From: Ashinkailepas kermadecensis
Taxonomy: Eukaryota > Arthropoda > Thecostraca > Neolepadidae
DNA length: 64,000 nt
Direction: 5' to 3'
NCBI GenBank assembly: GCA_034440615.1
Contig: JAOTOM010003852.1
Location: 1 to 64,000 of the forward strand
Part shown: positions 22,681-37,260 of the stretch, piece after piece
How the letters are laid out: each line of letters starts with the position of its first letter
Position numbering within the stretch: the stretch's first letter is position 1
Made by a program: the position numbers and the translations under genes
Notes under the pieces: generated by a model
What the model was told of the DNA's origin: nothing
What the model saw: only the letters and a program-made list of their open reading frames with translations
The model's database searches: none

Positions 22681-22805
22681 GCCACCGCCACCGCCACCGC
22701 CACCGCCACCGCCACCGCCACCGCCACCGCCACCGCCACCGCCACCGCCACCGCCACCGCCACCGCCACCGCCACCGCCACCGCCACCGCCACCGCCACC
22801 GCCCC
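22646..22805. repeat. (CCACCG)n hexamer array
   Basis: About 26 nearly perfect copies of CCGCCA. It encodes homopolymeric Pro, His-Arg or Gly stretches depending on frame. The high purity implies instability. Confidence 0.97.
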
Positions 22806-23199
22806 ACCACCACCAGTCCGGCTCCCGTGCGCCAGTCGCGTGACGACCTGCTGTCTGGCCCGTGATATCACGGCTCGTTGCCTGTCGGGTAGCCACGGCC
22901 GCCCCTGCCTCCAGCTCACGGAACGTCGCGTGCGCCGCCAGGGGCGTTGACCTGACCACGAGTCGTTTGTTGGAGAGCCAGGTGGGCCCGTCAGTCCCCG
23001 TCAGAGCCCGTCGAAAGCCGAGGGCGGCCGCCTACGCACCGTGAGATCCGAGAATCAATGGGCATTTGCCCGGTGGAATATTTCATGAATGTGTGGAATG
23101 CTTTGTCGGCCCCAGTGTTCATCTGTCCCGTATTGTCTGTTGATCTACTGAAAAGGCCTTCGCTACTCTTCCGCGTTTTTCAGCTGTCTTTCACCCGCC

Positions 23200-23360
<161 letters not shown>

Positions 23361-24654
23361 CCTCTTCCTCCCGTCCAATTTCCGGCTCTTTCTTTATCCA
23401 TATCTGTATATTTTTCCATCCTGATTCCCCACCCCTCACTTCATCTCTACTTCTCTTTCTCTCTCCGAGGCCGTTTTTTTGTTGCGCCGCCCTACTCTGC
23501 GATGTTTTCCTGGTCAGCTGTGGCCTGTTTCTGTCAATGGCAGGCCGACCGATTCCATTGACGACGCTGCGTGCGCCTGAAGTGCAATCTCACACGTGAC
23601 TCAGTTCAGCCCCTCTCCCACTGCGGGCGCTACCTTTTTGTCAGAGGAATCCGTCACGCCCCTTGGCTGTGCCTGAGCTTCGGTAAACAGCTCAGAGTGG
23701 ATGCCCAATCGTCATCGCGCATTCAAATTGCCTAGACCTGCTCTGTGTTTCGGAGAGGCGGCAGGAAACCAGTTCAGTATCCTGCTGATTGGCTCTCCTA
23801 TATGAAGGTAATTAGAGTTATTCATGACATACGCAAAGAAACAATATCCGCTTACTTGTGCGAACAATGACGCGTATGTGTCCAAGACAAAATCCAAGGA
23901 CATGATGATTCACAACATTAAATTAACGTCTTTTACCACGTAAGACAGATCCCCACATACAGTCCTCAAAACTACAACGCACATTGTCACGCATGCTCAT
24001 GTACGATAAAGCTGCTCGTGATCATCGGCGACAATTTGCTGCCGTACTCGAGGAAGAGCATTGCTTCACTGAAGCAACTGCACTGAGTTCAATCTGAGTA
24101 GCGGAATGCATCCTCGTGAACTGTGTTCCATGCCTCACTTGCCTACTCTTCTGCATGCCAATCTGGCATCTAGCAGCTGATTTGGATATATCTGGACGTA
24201 TTCAGCAGCACTTACCGCCAGGTCCGTATGACTGCGAAGACACAGTTTACCAATCAATAGGCGCAAGTGCGTATTGCTGAATCTGTCCGGAAGTAATGGC
24301 AAACAGCGACGGCGCATTCGGCAGATTTGATTTAGGCCCGCGGAACTCGAATCGCTGCGCTGTTTGACGCACGCGATGTTACGCCGTCGGCGTGTCGATG
24401 CAGAACGGCCCCGCACAGCGGGACTGCTCTCCCGCCAGGTGCGCTCCCGCTGACCTCAGTCCTCGCTCCCACCCGGCGGGACCGTTAGCGCGCGCGCGCG
24501 CCGCACTCGCGGCGCGGTCTCGGCGCGCCACCGCCGCCGCGCGCCGACGACATTCCCGGCGCAGGCCAGCGCGCCCACTATGCCGCGCCCGCCACCGCGC
24601 CGACGCGCCAGGAACGCCGCGGCCGCCTGCCACGCCGCGGCACCCCAGCGAGTG
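23361..24654. other. unassigned stretch, CpG-rich at its end
   Basis: No gene recognised. From about 24370 the sequence is strongly CpG-rich (for example GCGCGCGCGCGCGCC near 24489). Confidence 0.45.
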
Positions 24655-24668
24655 CGGATGCAGACGAA

Positions 24669-24844
24669 GAAGAAGGACCTTAAGCTCTTTTACGACGCAT
24701 TCAACTGCTAAGTCATATAACGTCGCCAACGTCTTACGCAGATTGGCTGCGGATGGACTCGGTGATCTCGCCGGTTGCGGGATTCGAACCCACGATCTTG
24801 CGATCAAGAATCCAACACCCTACCGACTGAGCTACCGCGGCCCC
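24669..24844 (-). mobile_element. full-length tRNA-derived SINE (family 1b) with perfect TSD
   Basis: On the minus strand it starts GGGGCCGCGGTAGCTCAGTC (A-box region), then has GGTTCGAATCCCGC (B box). The core follows: CCGAGTCCATCCGCAGCC, AAGACGTTGGCGACG, TTAGCAGTTGAATGCG. The exact 14-bp duplication CGGATGCAGACGAA flanks it (24655-24668 and 24845-24858). The head resembles a tRNA cloverleaf, but the fixed tail and duplication show it is a retroposon, not a tRNA gene. Confidence 0.93.
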
Positions 24845-24858
24845 CGGATGCAGACGAA

Positions 24859-25500
24859 ACCGCCGCCGACGGCCGCCGCCGCCTCTGCGTGTGAACGTGC
24901 GGGACGAGAGCCAGACGGGCGCGGCCGACCGACGGCCGCCAGAGCGCGCGTTTTTTACCGCGCCAACTCGCATCCGGCCGCATCTCGGCCGCCGCGTCGG
25001 GACGGTTTCCCAACCGGGCAGATCAGACAGCTGTTGGAAAGGTGCGCGCCCGGGGCGGCACCGCGGCGACCTCTGACCGCAGGTGCGCCCGGCACCGTCG
25101 ATCAATACGCAGAACAGGCGGGAGCACTGCCTGGTGCTTCGGCCTGGAACAGATGACAAATGACAACATCTGCGCAGTCGGCGCTGCAATGTACAAAGTG
25201 CGCCGCTTGCGTAACTGAATGGTAGATGCCCGTTCAACCGGTTTGATGTGAGCCAGGTGTGTGGTCTCACTGCCGCAGACCTATTCATCTCCAGAGCTAG
25301 GCTCACCGTAGCTGACGAGAATGTAATAGGTATGTAGGTATGTATATAGAAATAATATAGGTAATAGACACAGATATAGGTAGATAATATGCTAAGATAA
25401 TACGTAAGTAGAGGATAGTGTGAGCTATTACAGAGGATAGGATGAGCCAGTGCGTGCGAATGGCGCTCGCTGTGCGGGATAGAGTACAAGAGGAGGGAGA
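24859..25500. other. unassigned CpG-rich then AT-rich stretch
   Basis: CpG-rich to about 25120, then AT-rich with GGTATGTA/GATATAGG-like short repeats (25325-25400). No gene recognised. The first part could be a CpG-rich promoter or just GC-rich intergenic DNA. Confidence 0.4.
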
Positions 25501-25502
25501 GG

Positions 25503-25886
<384 letters not shown>

Positions 25887-26249
25887 GGGAAGATATGGAG
25901 AGATTGGGAGACAGGTATGCGAGATGGGGTCGATTACGAGCGAGAGCGAGCCCCGAGAGATTCTACCTACTCTCATGCATACGATACACGACAAAAGTTC
26001 ATCTGAGCGCCCCGGCACGCCCCCCCCCATCCCCTCCAGATCCGACCCGACGCAATCCGGTCCAGCTTGACCTTCACGCTTTTGAAAACTGAACAGGCTT
26101 TGTCATAACGCTTCAAGATCCAATCAATTAGCTCAGAATTTGACCTGATTATTTCATTTTATTGCAGCTTCCCATACGCACTCCTTGAAGCACGCGCGTT
26201 TTGTACAAAGGGAAGGCTTGTTGCGGAACTTAGTCAGTACCGGTCCGGC

Positions 26250-26655
26250 CAGCACCAACTGACACTCACAGTGCAGCAGACCTACCTACCCAGCACCGAC
26301 TGACACTCACAGTGCAGCAGACCTACCTACCCAGCACCGACTGACACTCGCAGTACAGCAGACCGTCCTACCCAGCACCGACTGACACTCGCAGTGCAGC
26401 AGACCTTCCTACCCAGCACCGACTGACACTCGCAGTGCAGCAGACCTTCCTACCCAGCACCGACTGACACTCGCAGTGCAGCAGACCTTCCTACCCAGCA
26501 CCGACTGACACTCGCAGTGCAACAGAACTTCCTACCCAGCACCACACTCGCAGTGCAACAGAACATCCTACCCAGCATAGACTGACACTCGCAGTGCAGC
26601 AAACCTTCCTACCCAACACCGAATGACACTCGCAGTGCGGCAGAACTTCCTACCC
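26250..26655. repeat. 41-bp minisatellite, about 10 copies
   Basis: Units contain CCCAGCACCGACTGACACTC, GCAGTGCAGCAGAC and CTTCCTA. Copies near the right end are shorter (one lacks GACTGA) and more diverged. Confidence 0.95.
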
Positions 26656-29199
<2,544 letters not shown>

Positions 29200-29486
29200 G
29201 AAGGGCACAAATCAGCATTGGAGAGGCACGTGTCTCTGCCGGGCTTATACAGCGGCACCCATGCTCGATTGTAAATTTTCCCTCTCGAGTCTGAGGGGTT
29301 CTCCGACACGGAGCACGAACACAGGAGCGACTAGCACACGCTCTGCATCCCAGAACACGCAGCCGGTGCGTGGAAACCGGAACCGGCTCCTTGATTACGA
29401 GCATTGGTCTGTGATCGAATAACGCCAGATGTACGCTCCGAGGAATGCGACTGGAATTCAACTGGGATCTTGTTTACGAAGCCGGG

Positions 29487-29960
<474 letters not shown>

Positions 29961-30545
29961 AGCGATGGAGAGGCAGCCAAAGAAAGACAGTGTGTCTGGG
30001 CTTCCAGACAGAGTCGTCTGGGTGGCCAGAGGAAGCAGAGGGAGGGAGCGTCTGCGTTTTCAGTGCCGGGCTTCGGTGGCCGCCGTGATTCCCGTGCACC
30101 GATGTTGTGGAAGAGTGCACGTACCCAAAGCACGTACCGACGTCGAAATCTGGCGCACGTGCCTGTGGCCCAGTCCCGTACAGAGCGCGCCCGTATCGAT
30201 CAGCCATGCGAGGGAATGGCCATCGAAATACGGCTCCCGGCGTATTCAGTGTCGGCTCACCTTAGACGATATACATGTGGATGACGGGATGGTAATCGTC
30301 GGGTCGCGGTGACGTGCAGTGAAAATCGCCCTCCAAATATAGGTCAGGAAATCAACTTGTCTACGTTAGCTAACTTCTACCTACATTCCCGACTTGATGT
30401 AGCAGATGACCAACAGATCGCTCGATCTAAGCTACCTACAATGCAAATATCCTGACCGGACAGCATTCCACGTTTCGCCAGCCCAGAACGAATTGGATTG
30501 GACAGCAGAGATGGATTGCCCTTCGGCTCGTGCTGGTTAAGAGGC
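29961..30545. other. unassigned stretch
   Basis: No gene recognised. Confidence 0.4.
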
Positions 30546-30552
30546 TTGCCGT

Positions 30553-30700
30553 AGATCACTACCCCGGGGGAGCAGTCGGCTAACGCGTCTCTTTGGAGTG
30601 CGGGTCTCTTGGTCTCTTTGGAGTGCGAGTCTGATCCCTGGCGGACTGGTCATCGGCCAGCGCCAACCAGGAGATGACAGTGACTGGAGAATGTTCGCCA
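30553..30700 (+). repeat. possible tRNA-like SINE fragment
   Basis: GGGGAGCAGTCGGCTAACGC resembles a tRNA D-arm region. TCTTTGGAGTGCGAGTCTGA and TCTTTGGAGTGCGGGTCTC repeat within it. There is no good B box, so the assignment is weak. Confidence 0.3.
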
Positions 30701-32262
30701 TGTCGTGGGGTTAAAGCGGACCAACATCACCATCACGGGCATGGTCTGCCTTCAAGCAGATCCTTCTGTCCGCTGACACACCCCATGGTCACGGCCTTGT
30801 CTTGTGTCACCGGAGCAGTGCTCTGTTCACCGGGCCCGAGACATCGGGATAGCCCCGCCCTCTACGTGCTCGTCTCATTCCTCCACTCCGCTCTCTATGT
30901 GCTCGTCTCACTCCTCCACTCCGCCCTCTCCCTCCTTGTTTCACTCCACCGCCCTGTCCTTTCCTCTACCGCTCCACACACTGATCCAATCACGGCAGCC
31001 TCTAGCTGCTCCCCCCACCCCCACCCCCGGGAGCGCAGCCGACGGCCGCCAGTGTCATGTGAGGAGTGCGTACGGCGGAGACGAGCCGCCCAGACGGCAG
31101 TGCTACCTACCACACTGCTCGCGTCGTCCGGCCGTGGAACGTGGGGAACCCGTGACGGATTCCAACGTTCACCGCTGTGTTCCGAGCATTTCCACGGCGG
31201 TCCGACTGTTCACCTGAGCCTCGAACGCTGAAATACGTGAGGTGCTGAGTTGTGTTCGTCCTTTCCCTATGTTGCCTTGGTAGCATGTTTAACCCAGTTC
31301 GCGAAGCTCAACTCAACTCCTGCTCGAATGAAGTCCGGATAATGCAAATTTTCTAAGGTGATGAAGCAGCTGTGGTTGTGCATTAAAACTAACCAAAACT
31401 CCTTGACACCCTTTCTGAACCATGCTTTTGCTTTTTAGTCCGGCTGTTTTTGTTGATCGCTATATTTTGTTTTGTGTTATTGATCAGTGGTAAATAATCA
31501 TAATCCCAGAAGCTGGTGTCATTTACATGAAAAACACGTTAATTCTACCTTCATGGTATTCGCAGGAGTAGGCTAAGGTATTTTAAAGCTGAACTAATTC
31601 GTTAGCCGTTCTGGGTTTCTGACACGTCGGTGGCTACGTGAGAGATCGTCTACCTGAAACAGCATCCGGCCCGGTCTGCAGCAGCCAGGCGGCAGACAAC
31701 ACTATCGTATCACATACGTGCAACACACGCAATGCAGAAGGAAGGATGCATGGCGCGTGAGCCTGCGGATTGACGATCCGCGATCCGCGAATTGGCGACG
31801 ATCCGATCGACGTAATATCCGTCCGCTCACGGGAGGATCCGGAAGGCAGGTTTTCGACCGGTTTTGGGAAATAAAAAATCATCCGATTTCTAAGAACTCT
31901 TGATATTTGAACACACACCACGCGTGGTTCCGCTTAGGACAATAATTTTCGATAACATGTTTTCTCATGTGGTGAAAATGCCATCTTAGTGCAAAGGTTC
32001 GGACAAATGCGGTCTTTTGGGAGGGTGGGGGGCATGTCACGCCGTGTCCCCGTATCCGCCAGAACGTCTGCTTCCGGTGATATTTCACTTTTCGTCGCTC
32101 TCGTCTCTCCTGGGTGTTAGGATATACCTCCTCCCCCCACCCCGCCGGCGTCCACCTCCGTTCCGCGACTGATGCCCCGCCCCATGATGTCACCGCCGAC
32201 CAATGGACAGGGGAGAGACAAACCTGATCGGCGGCCGAAGGAAGGTCCGCAGTGATCGATCG
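30701..32262. other. unassigned stretch
   Basis: A GC-rich part at 30670-31230 includes a short CTCCACTCCGC-type repeat (30870-30950). The rest is AT-moderate. No gene recognised. Confidence 0.4.
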
Positions 32263-32632
32263 CCGGCCACCGGAGCTTCCGTGATATCGAATGTCGCATC
32301 TCACACCATCGATGTTGGATGGCCGTATCGAGTTCAGCATCACAGAGTCCATCAGTCTCCGAGGCGGACGGGCGACACGGGTTTCGCGCGGGAAGGACTG
32401 GCGCATGGCTGGAGATCTCGGGTGGGTCGGGGTAGAAGGTGCTTCCGCCGGCCACCCGTGCTTCCGTGATATCGAATATCGCATCTCACACCATCGATGT
32501 TGGATGGCCGTATCGAGTTCAGCATCACAGAGTCCATCAGTCTCCGAGGCGGACGGGCGACACAGGTTTCGCGCGGGAAGGACTGGCGCATGGCTGGAGA
32601 TCTCGGGTGGGTCGGGGTAGAAGGTCCGGACC
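32263..32632. repeat. 185-bp tandem duplication
   Basis: Two almost identical 185-bp copies (anchors GTGATATCGAAT at 32281 and 32466). Differences visible by eye are a handful of single bases, so the duplication is recent. The right edge, with GAGATCTCGGGTGGGTCGGG, continues into repeat R1. Confidence 0.93.
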
Positions 32633-32745
32633 CTGGCTTGGTACCCTGCTGATGTAAATTTGTCATTTTCCTTATTCAATCTGAAAATATGTATTGAAAA
32701 TGAGGACCTGGACCACCCTGGCTTGGTGAGAGATAGCCTTGGATC
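32600..32745 (+). repeat. dispersed repeat R1, copy 2
   Basis: Blocks GGGTGGGTCGGGG, GGTCCGGACCCTGG, TTGGTACCCTGCTGATG, TTTGTCATTTTCC, TGAAAATATG and GGCTTGGTGAGAGAT. The order is the same as in the inverted copy at 47812-47940, and the last part is shared with 6895-6995. Confidence 0.75.
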
Positions 32746-32789
32746 GACGTCACAAAGGCAGGCGTGCCTTTATCAGAATCTAGCCTGAC

Positions 32790-32813
32790 CCTAACCTAAC
32801 CTAACCTAACCTA
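32790..32813. repeat. interstitial telomere-like (CCTAA)n
   Basis: Four perfect CCTAA units and one partial. TTAGG is the telomere repeat of most arthropods. Near-direct repeats GGCAGGCGTGCCTTTATC and GGCAGGCGCGCCCTCATC flank the tract. Confidence 0.8.
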
Positions 32814-32924
32814 GCTCATGCAGGCAGGCGCGCCCTCATCTGTGGAAGTCGTGGCGTCACGTGGGAACGTCAACACGTCGCACGCTGAAGCGTGGATGTC
32901 GACTTAGCACATGCTGGGGCCCTT

Positions 32925-33063
32925 GGTTCTCCAATGTTGCCTTCCCCCAATAATTTCACTTTTGAGCATGGCACCCTATGACGGGGGCTCTCAAATCGAT
33001 TTCGTTCCGCCTATTTCCTCCGTGTATTGGCCCCGCAATGATTTCCAGAAATTGACGCCCCTG
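32925..33063. mobile_element. hAT-type MITE family B, partial copy
   Basis: Shares with 34158-34322 the interior CCCCCAAxAATTT and the exact right end TGATTTCCAGAAATTGACGC followed by CCCTG. I could not find a matching left end or target duplication, so the left border is approximate. Confidence 0.6.
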
Positions 33064-34149
33064 CAAAGGGGTCCAGCACACACGGGGAGCTCAACACACA
33101 CGGAAAGTTTGGCATTCACGGGGAGTTGAACATACGGAGGAAGTGTAGCCACACACGACGAATCATGTCCCAATGCCTGAATGGGTGTGCCAACTGAATT
33201 AATTTTGTGAATGTTCAATGAAATAATTGCTCCCTCCTAGCGCAAGCAAGACATTAGGTCATGGCAATTGAGAGAGAGAGGGCAGTCATACCTCAATTTA
33301 TGTTTCCACTGCTTTGCTCTATTCTGGCTTCCTTAGTGGATTTTCATACCACACAATCGTGATATATTTTCATTCGTTCCAGATGGAGGCATGTGATACA
33401 CAGCTCGGCACCTGCTTGCGCCGAAACACGAGCCAGTATGGTCTTCGCTCCAGCTACGACATGCTGGCATAGGAGGCGGATCTTCCGAATCGTCCCTGGG
33501 CACCGGACGGTTTTTGGGTCGATTCTTTCCAGTCAACGCAGTAGGGTCAATGCCAATTTCCGGATCGAGGAGGGAGGGGGGCATCCCCGTTGCACCGTCC
33601 CCCGTTTCCGCCGCAAACACATGCATGCCAGGAGTTTGTTAAGCTCTTTTATCTGGACATATACAGTAAGTCCGAAATCAAATGTCGTTTCCAAAACATA
33701 GCCTGAGATTGATATGTCAAGGAAATACCAGCGGTTAGGTTAGGGCTTAAGGTGCAAAATGCACAAGTTCACGTGAAATGCCGCAGGTCAGTCCAATGAA
33801 AAAACGAACATGTTTTCCCAGCACTTATCTGGTGACATGGCACGCGTTTTTGATATGCCAACTAATGAAATGTCGTGCGTTTATTCGAATTGGAAGGCTT
33901 CTACGAGTATCAAGCAATGTTCTCGTTCCCTTTGGCAGTAATATTTCCAGGCCAAATACTGAGGCTGATACTACGTGAGGATTGAAACCGGTAAAACTTA
34001 AGCTTGCACTTGTTATTCTCAAGTGTGATTTTAGTACCATGAAAGTACATTGCAGCTCATAAAATAGTCAGTGCTGCAGGTGTATGACGGGCAGCAACAT
34101 CAAAAATCGGTCGACATGCAAACCACTACTTACAGCTATCTTTACAACG
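33064..34149. other. unassigned stretch
   Basis: Short near-repeats of CACACGGGGAGCTCAACA at 33075-33130. No gene recognised. Confidence 0.45.
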
Positions 34150-34157
34150 TTAGTGTG

Positions 34158-34322
34158 CATGGGGTCGATTTAGGACATGTCGGAAGTCTTAGCTCGCCCT
34201 CGGCCCCCAACAATTTTTTTTGCATTGGTCCCTGTGGACAGACACCCGAACCGACCTCGGCCCTTCCTTTGTCTCCATGCACTGCCCCCTCTTCCAATGA
34301 TTTCCAGAAATTGACGCCCCTG
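34158..34322. mobile_element. hAT-type MITE family B
   Basis: 165-bp element starting CATGGGGTCGATTTAGG and ending AGAAATTGACGCCCCTG. It is flanked by TTAGTGTG (34150-34157) and TTAGTATG (34323-34330), an 8-bp duplication with one mismatch. The interior and right end match the partial copy ending at 33063. Non-coding. Confidence 0.8.
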
Positions 34323-34330
34323 TTAGTATG

Positions 34331-35196
34331 GCATGACCCAGGATACCATGCAATCTGGTACTTCACCATAAGGTGAAGTAATGATTAGTAGTGAAGCAAA
34401 ATAAAGTATATTTGGCAGGTAGTCACCAAAAGTTTCAACTCTTTATCAGTGCAAGATCTGAGAATATTCGCATTCCCGCCCCGCTGGCAGTAAATGCTAT
34501 CAAGCGAGATAATCTCCCTCAGCCCGATGCTTTTTCTCTACGTCTGGAGAACTCACGGGTCAAATCGCGTCAACTAGATTGACTCATATCTGGTGAACAT
34601 GGGTGGCCTGTTTCCTGCACGTGACCGACTTCTGGTGCCGACTGCGCTGTTTACCACCATCCCCGAAGGTGAGAGAAATGAAGGATAGTCTACAACGCGG
34701 CTAACAATCCGCGATGGGAACGACGACACCAAACGGCCGAGGATATTCATATTTCGGGAATAATATCATATATCGGTTGTAATATAATAATATCGGTAAT
34801 AATGGGGCGGCCAGCCAGATACTACACGACATTGAAATATGGTATGTACGCAGAAGTGAGAATAGGTGTAATTCCAATTTATTCACGGGTGGAATTTCCC
34901 ATCTCTTTACATGGTCTCGAGCTTCTCTAATGGTGGCGCGAGACCCTCCAAGAGTTATGGACCAATCCCTCGAACTCGCATTGAGTTCATCAGCTTTAAC
35001 AATGCTGGGTCGTCGCACCGATTTACCGCTCCAGAGTTGGTGTGGAGTTTTCCCAAACGATCGACAGGCGACATTCTGATGCCAAGGTTTGGCTAACTTT
35101 TATTCAATCAAATGATTAATCAACGGCTTCCCAGTCACCGTGTAGGCAGCACCGTGTATTCAAATTTAAGCCAGAGCTTGTGAATATCTAGTGCAG
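34331..35196. other. unassigned stretch
   Basis: An AT-rich patch of AATATCGG/TAATAATATC words lies at 34735-34800. No gene recognised. Confidence 0.45.
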
Positions 35197-35365
35197 GTGG
35201 TCACGGTAGCTTTGTCGGTAAGACGTTGGAATCCCGATCGTAAGACCGTGGGTTCGAATCCCACGGCCGGCGGGATTACCGAGTCCACCCGCGACCAGCC
35301 GGCGTGAGACGTTGGCGACGCATGTGGCGACCTGGCAGTCTATTCGTCATAAAAGAACCCAAGGT
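35197..35365 (+). mobile_element. tRNA-derived SINE (family 1b)
   Basis: Head GGTGGTCACGGTAGCTTTGTC (A-box region), B box GGTTCGAATCCCACG, then ACCGAGTCCACCCGCGACC and GAGACGTTGGCGACG as in the copy at 24669. The 3' end is ATTCGTCATAAAAGAAC. No clear target duplication is visible, so its ends may be eroded. Confidence 0.85.
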
Positions 35366-36026
35366 TCACTCCACGACCGAGCGCAAGAACTACAGCAGCG
35401 ATAACCATACCCTCAAAAGCGGAGGCGACACCCTGCCACGGCCCCTTTCCGATAACTGTCTGCTTCATGCTCCTCTCGGTTGCATGATATCCTCAGTGTC
35501 GCAAGCGCCTTCAGTCGCCCTGGTCGAGACGCCCGATTTCCATTTCTTTCCTCACACCGTCCACGAACGGTAGCTGTAAATCATGCCGGCAACCACGGAG
35601 ACGGCAAGACGCGGTCCGCATGTTTCACTCTCCCTCGTAAAGAAGCCGAAGCACCCTCCACGGCAACCTTTCCAATCCCTCTCCGTTCCTCCGCTCCCGG
35701 TGCGGTTTCCGGCCTCCGCCGACCGTTCTCATTCATCGGCACCTCAGGGCGGACATCGGTCGCATCACGCCTAATCCACTGCTCTTTCATATCAAATATC
35801 TACCTCATCTCCCACCCGCGCTCATCCTGGCTGCGCCAACGCGCCCAGGTCGACGCAGCAGTCGACCCAGGCTCACAACACGCCTCTTCCTTATTTGCTT
35901 CAGTGACCCCAGATCAGTGCTGCTGGCAGCTCACAGCTGACTTCTCTTTCCTCACCCCTCTCCGTCATATTCAATGTTTGTCTCCATCAGTTCAGGCTAC
36001 ACGGATGCCGGCTTACAGGTGCCGCT
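35366..36026. other. unassigned GC-moderate stretch
   Basis: Overlapping frames on both strands, no recognisable domain. Confidence 0.4.
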
Positions 36027-36390
36027 CAGGGGCGAATACAAGGGGAGGGGAGCACTGGGGGCATGTGCCCCCTCGGAAGGTGGGCCCCTCCCGCCTGGAA
36101 AAGGCGGGAGGGGCCGGCCATTCATCTTCGGGAACGCAGACCGGCCATTCATCTTCCTCGAGCCACCCTCATCAAGGAGACGACGCAGCGAAGTACGGAC
36201 GCGGATCATGCCGTTATGGTTGATTCAGAACGCGCTGCCTGTATTATCTGGTAGCTTTGCGTGCACATTGGAACGGCGACAGAAACACAAATCGTCTGGG
36301 GAGGCTCGAGTGCACCCCCGCCTTGAATTTTTCAGCCAGAGGCGCCCCTCCGGACATGTGCCCCCATGACAATTTTTGGATCCGCCCCTG
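36027..36390. mobile_element. hAT-type MITE family A, long copy
   Basis: Starts CAGGGGCGAATACAAGGGG and ends CAATTTTTGGATCCGCCCCTG (last 20 are the terminal repeat). Flanks are GTGCCGCT (36019-36026) and GTGTTGCT (36391-36398), 6 of 8 matching. The left interior GGAGGGGAGCAC matches the element at 49937. The centre (36130-36297) is nearly identical to 37731-37893, and 36298-36352 carries an inverted R3 unit. Several pieces have therefore accumulated inside one element. Confidence 0.75.
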
Positions 36391-36766
36391 GTGTTGCTTG
36401 GACACAGTGTTCTGCTTTTTGCAAGAAAACGATGGACAAGGGAAGTGGACACAGCGAGAGAAGCTGTAAACTGAGAGCATTGCTGAACTGAAGCCACTAA
36501 GACAACAAGTGAGCTCGTGAGTTCCACCTCCCTTTCCTTCTCACGGGAAAGGGAGAAGGATGGTGTGAAAGGGCACGAGGCTCAACACCAGATAATTGAG
36601 ACATTTGCAGTCCCATGGGTGTAGCTAGACCAGCGTCTTGTTTACCGCCTTCCCCTCCTCTGTTCTGTTTCTCAGTGGTCACAGGTCGATGCTGGTGCTT
36701 TGCATTCGTCTTTGCTCGAAGTCGCTCCGGAGGGCATGCATCTCTCGGCATTGTGTTTGTTTGTTT
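36391..36766. other. unassigned stretch
   Basis: No gene recognised. Confidence 0.4.
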
Positions 36767-37190
36767 ATTAAGTTTTTCTGGACGCACTTTATGCACGATC
36801 ACGGCTAATGGCCCCCCCCCCCCCCCCCCCCCCGGGGCCCCGGATTTTAAAAAATCCCCCGGGGGGGGGGGGGTGAGGGCCCGGACCCCCCCCCAACACC
36901 CCAACACCCCCCCCCCCCCCCCCCTTTATCGTCGGGGGGGGGGGGCCCCCCATCCCCGTCCCTTCGGCATTGTGGAGCCTGAGAGTGCAGGATGTTTGCT
37001 GGATTAAGGCGCCGCCCACAATGCTTCGCCGGTGGTGCAGGATGTTTGCTGGATTAGCGCAGGGAGGGCGAGGACTGAGCACCCATTGTGGAGCCTGAGA
37101 GTGCAGGATGTTTGCTGGATTAGCGCCACCGGTGAGTGGTGCGAGTGCTGAGCCCGGGACCCAGCGCTCAACACCTCAACATCCCCGTCC
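36767..37190 (-). mobile_element. tRNA-derived SINE (family 2), interior replaced by repeats
   Basis: The left end (36775-36812) matches the 3' part of family 2 (GACGCACTTTATGCACGATC, read on plus). The right end near 37145-37190 resembles its tRNA-like head (GAGCCCGGGACCCAGCGCTC, CAACACCTCAAC). Between them are a long C/G homopolymer region (36812-36950) and several copies of TGCAGGATGTTTGCTGGATT. I infer one SINE with an expanded interior; separate fragments are also possible. Confidence 0.5.
36811..36950. repeat. C/G homopolymer region
   Basis: Runs of C (about 21), CCCCGGGG, AAAAAA, G (about 12) and C (about 20) in nearly mirror order. Such perfect C/G blocks with few other bases are often consensus errors in assemblies. 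Confidence 0.85.
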
Positions 37191-37260
37191 CTCTCGGCAT
37201 TGTGGAGCCTGAGAGTGCAGGATGTTTGCTGGATTAGCGCCACCGGTGAGTGGTGCGAGT
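36985..37260. repeat. tandem copies of a GTGCAGGATGTTTGCTGGATT unit
   Basis: The unit begins at about 36988, 37037, 37103 and 37217. Longer 114-bp periodicity includes CATTGTGGAGCCTGAGAG and GCGCCACCGGTGAGTGGTGC. Confidence 0.9.

Noticed and set aside
21941..22959. His/Pro/Thr-rich, poly-Pro and poly-Gly frames
   Set aside because: CCA-type and CCACCG arrays; all frames are open.
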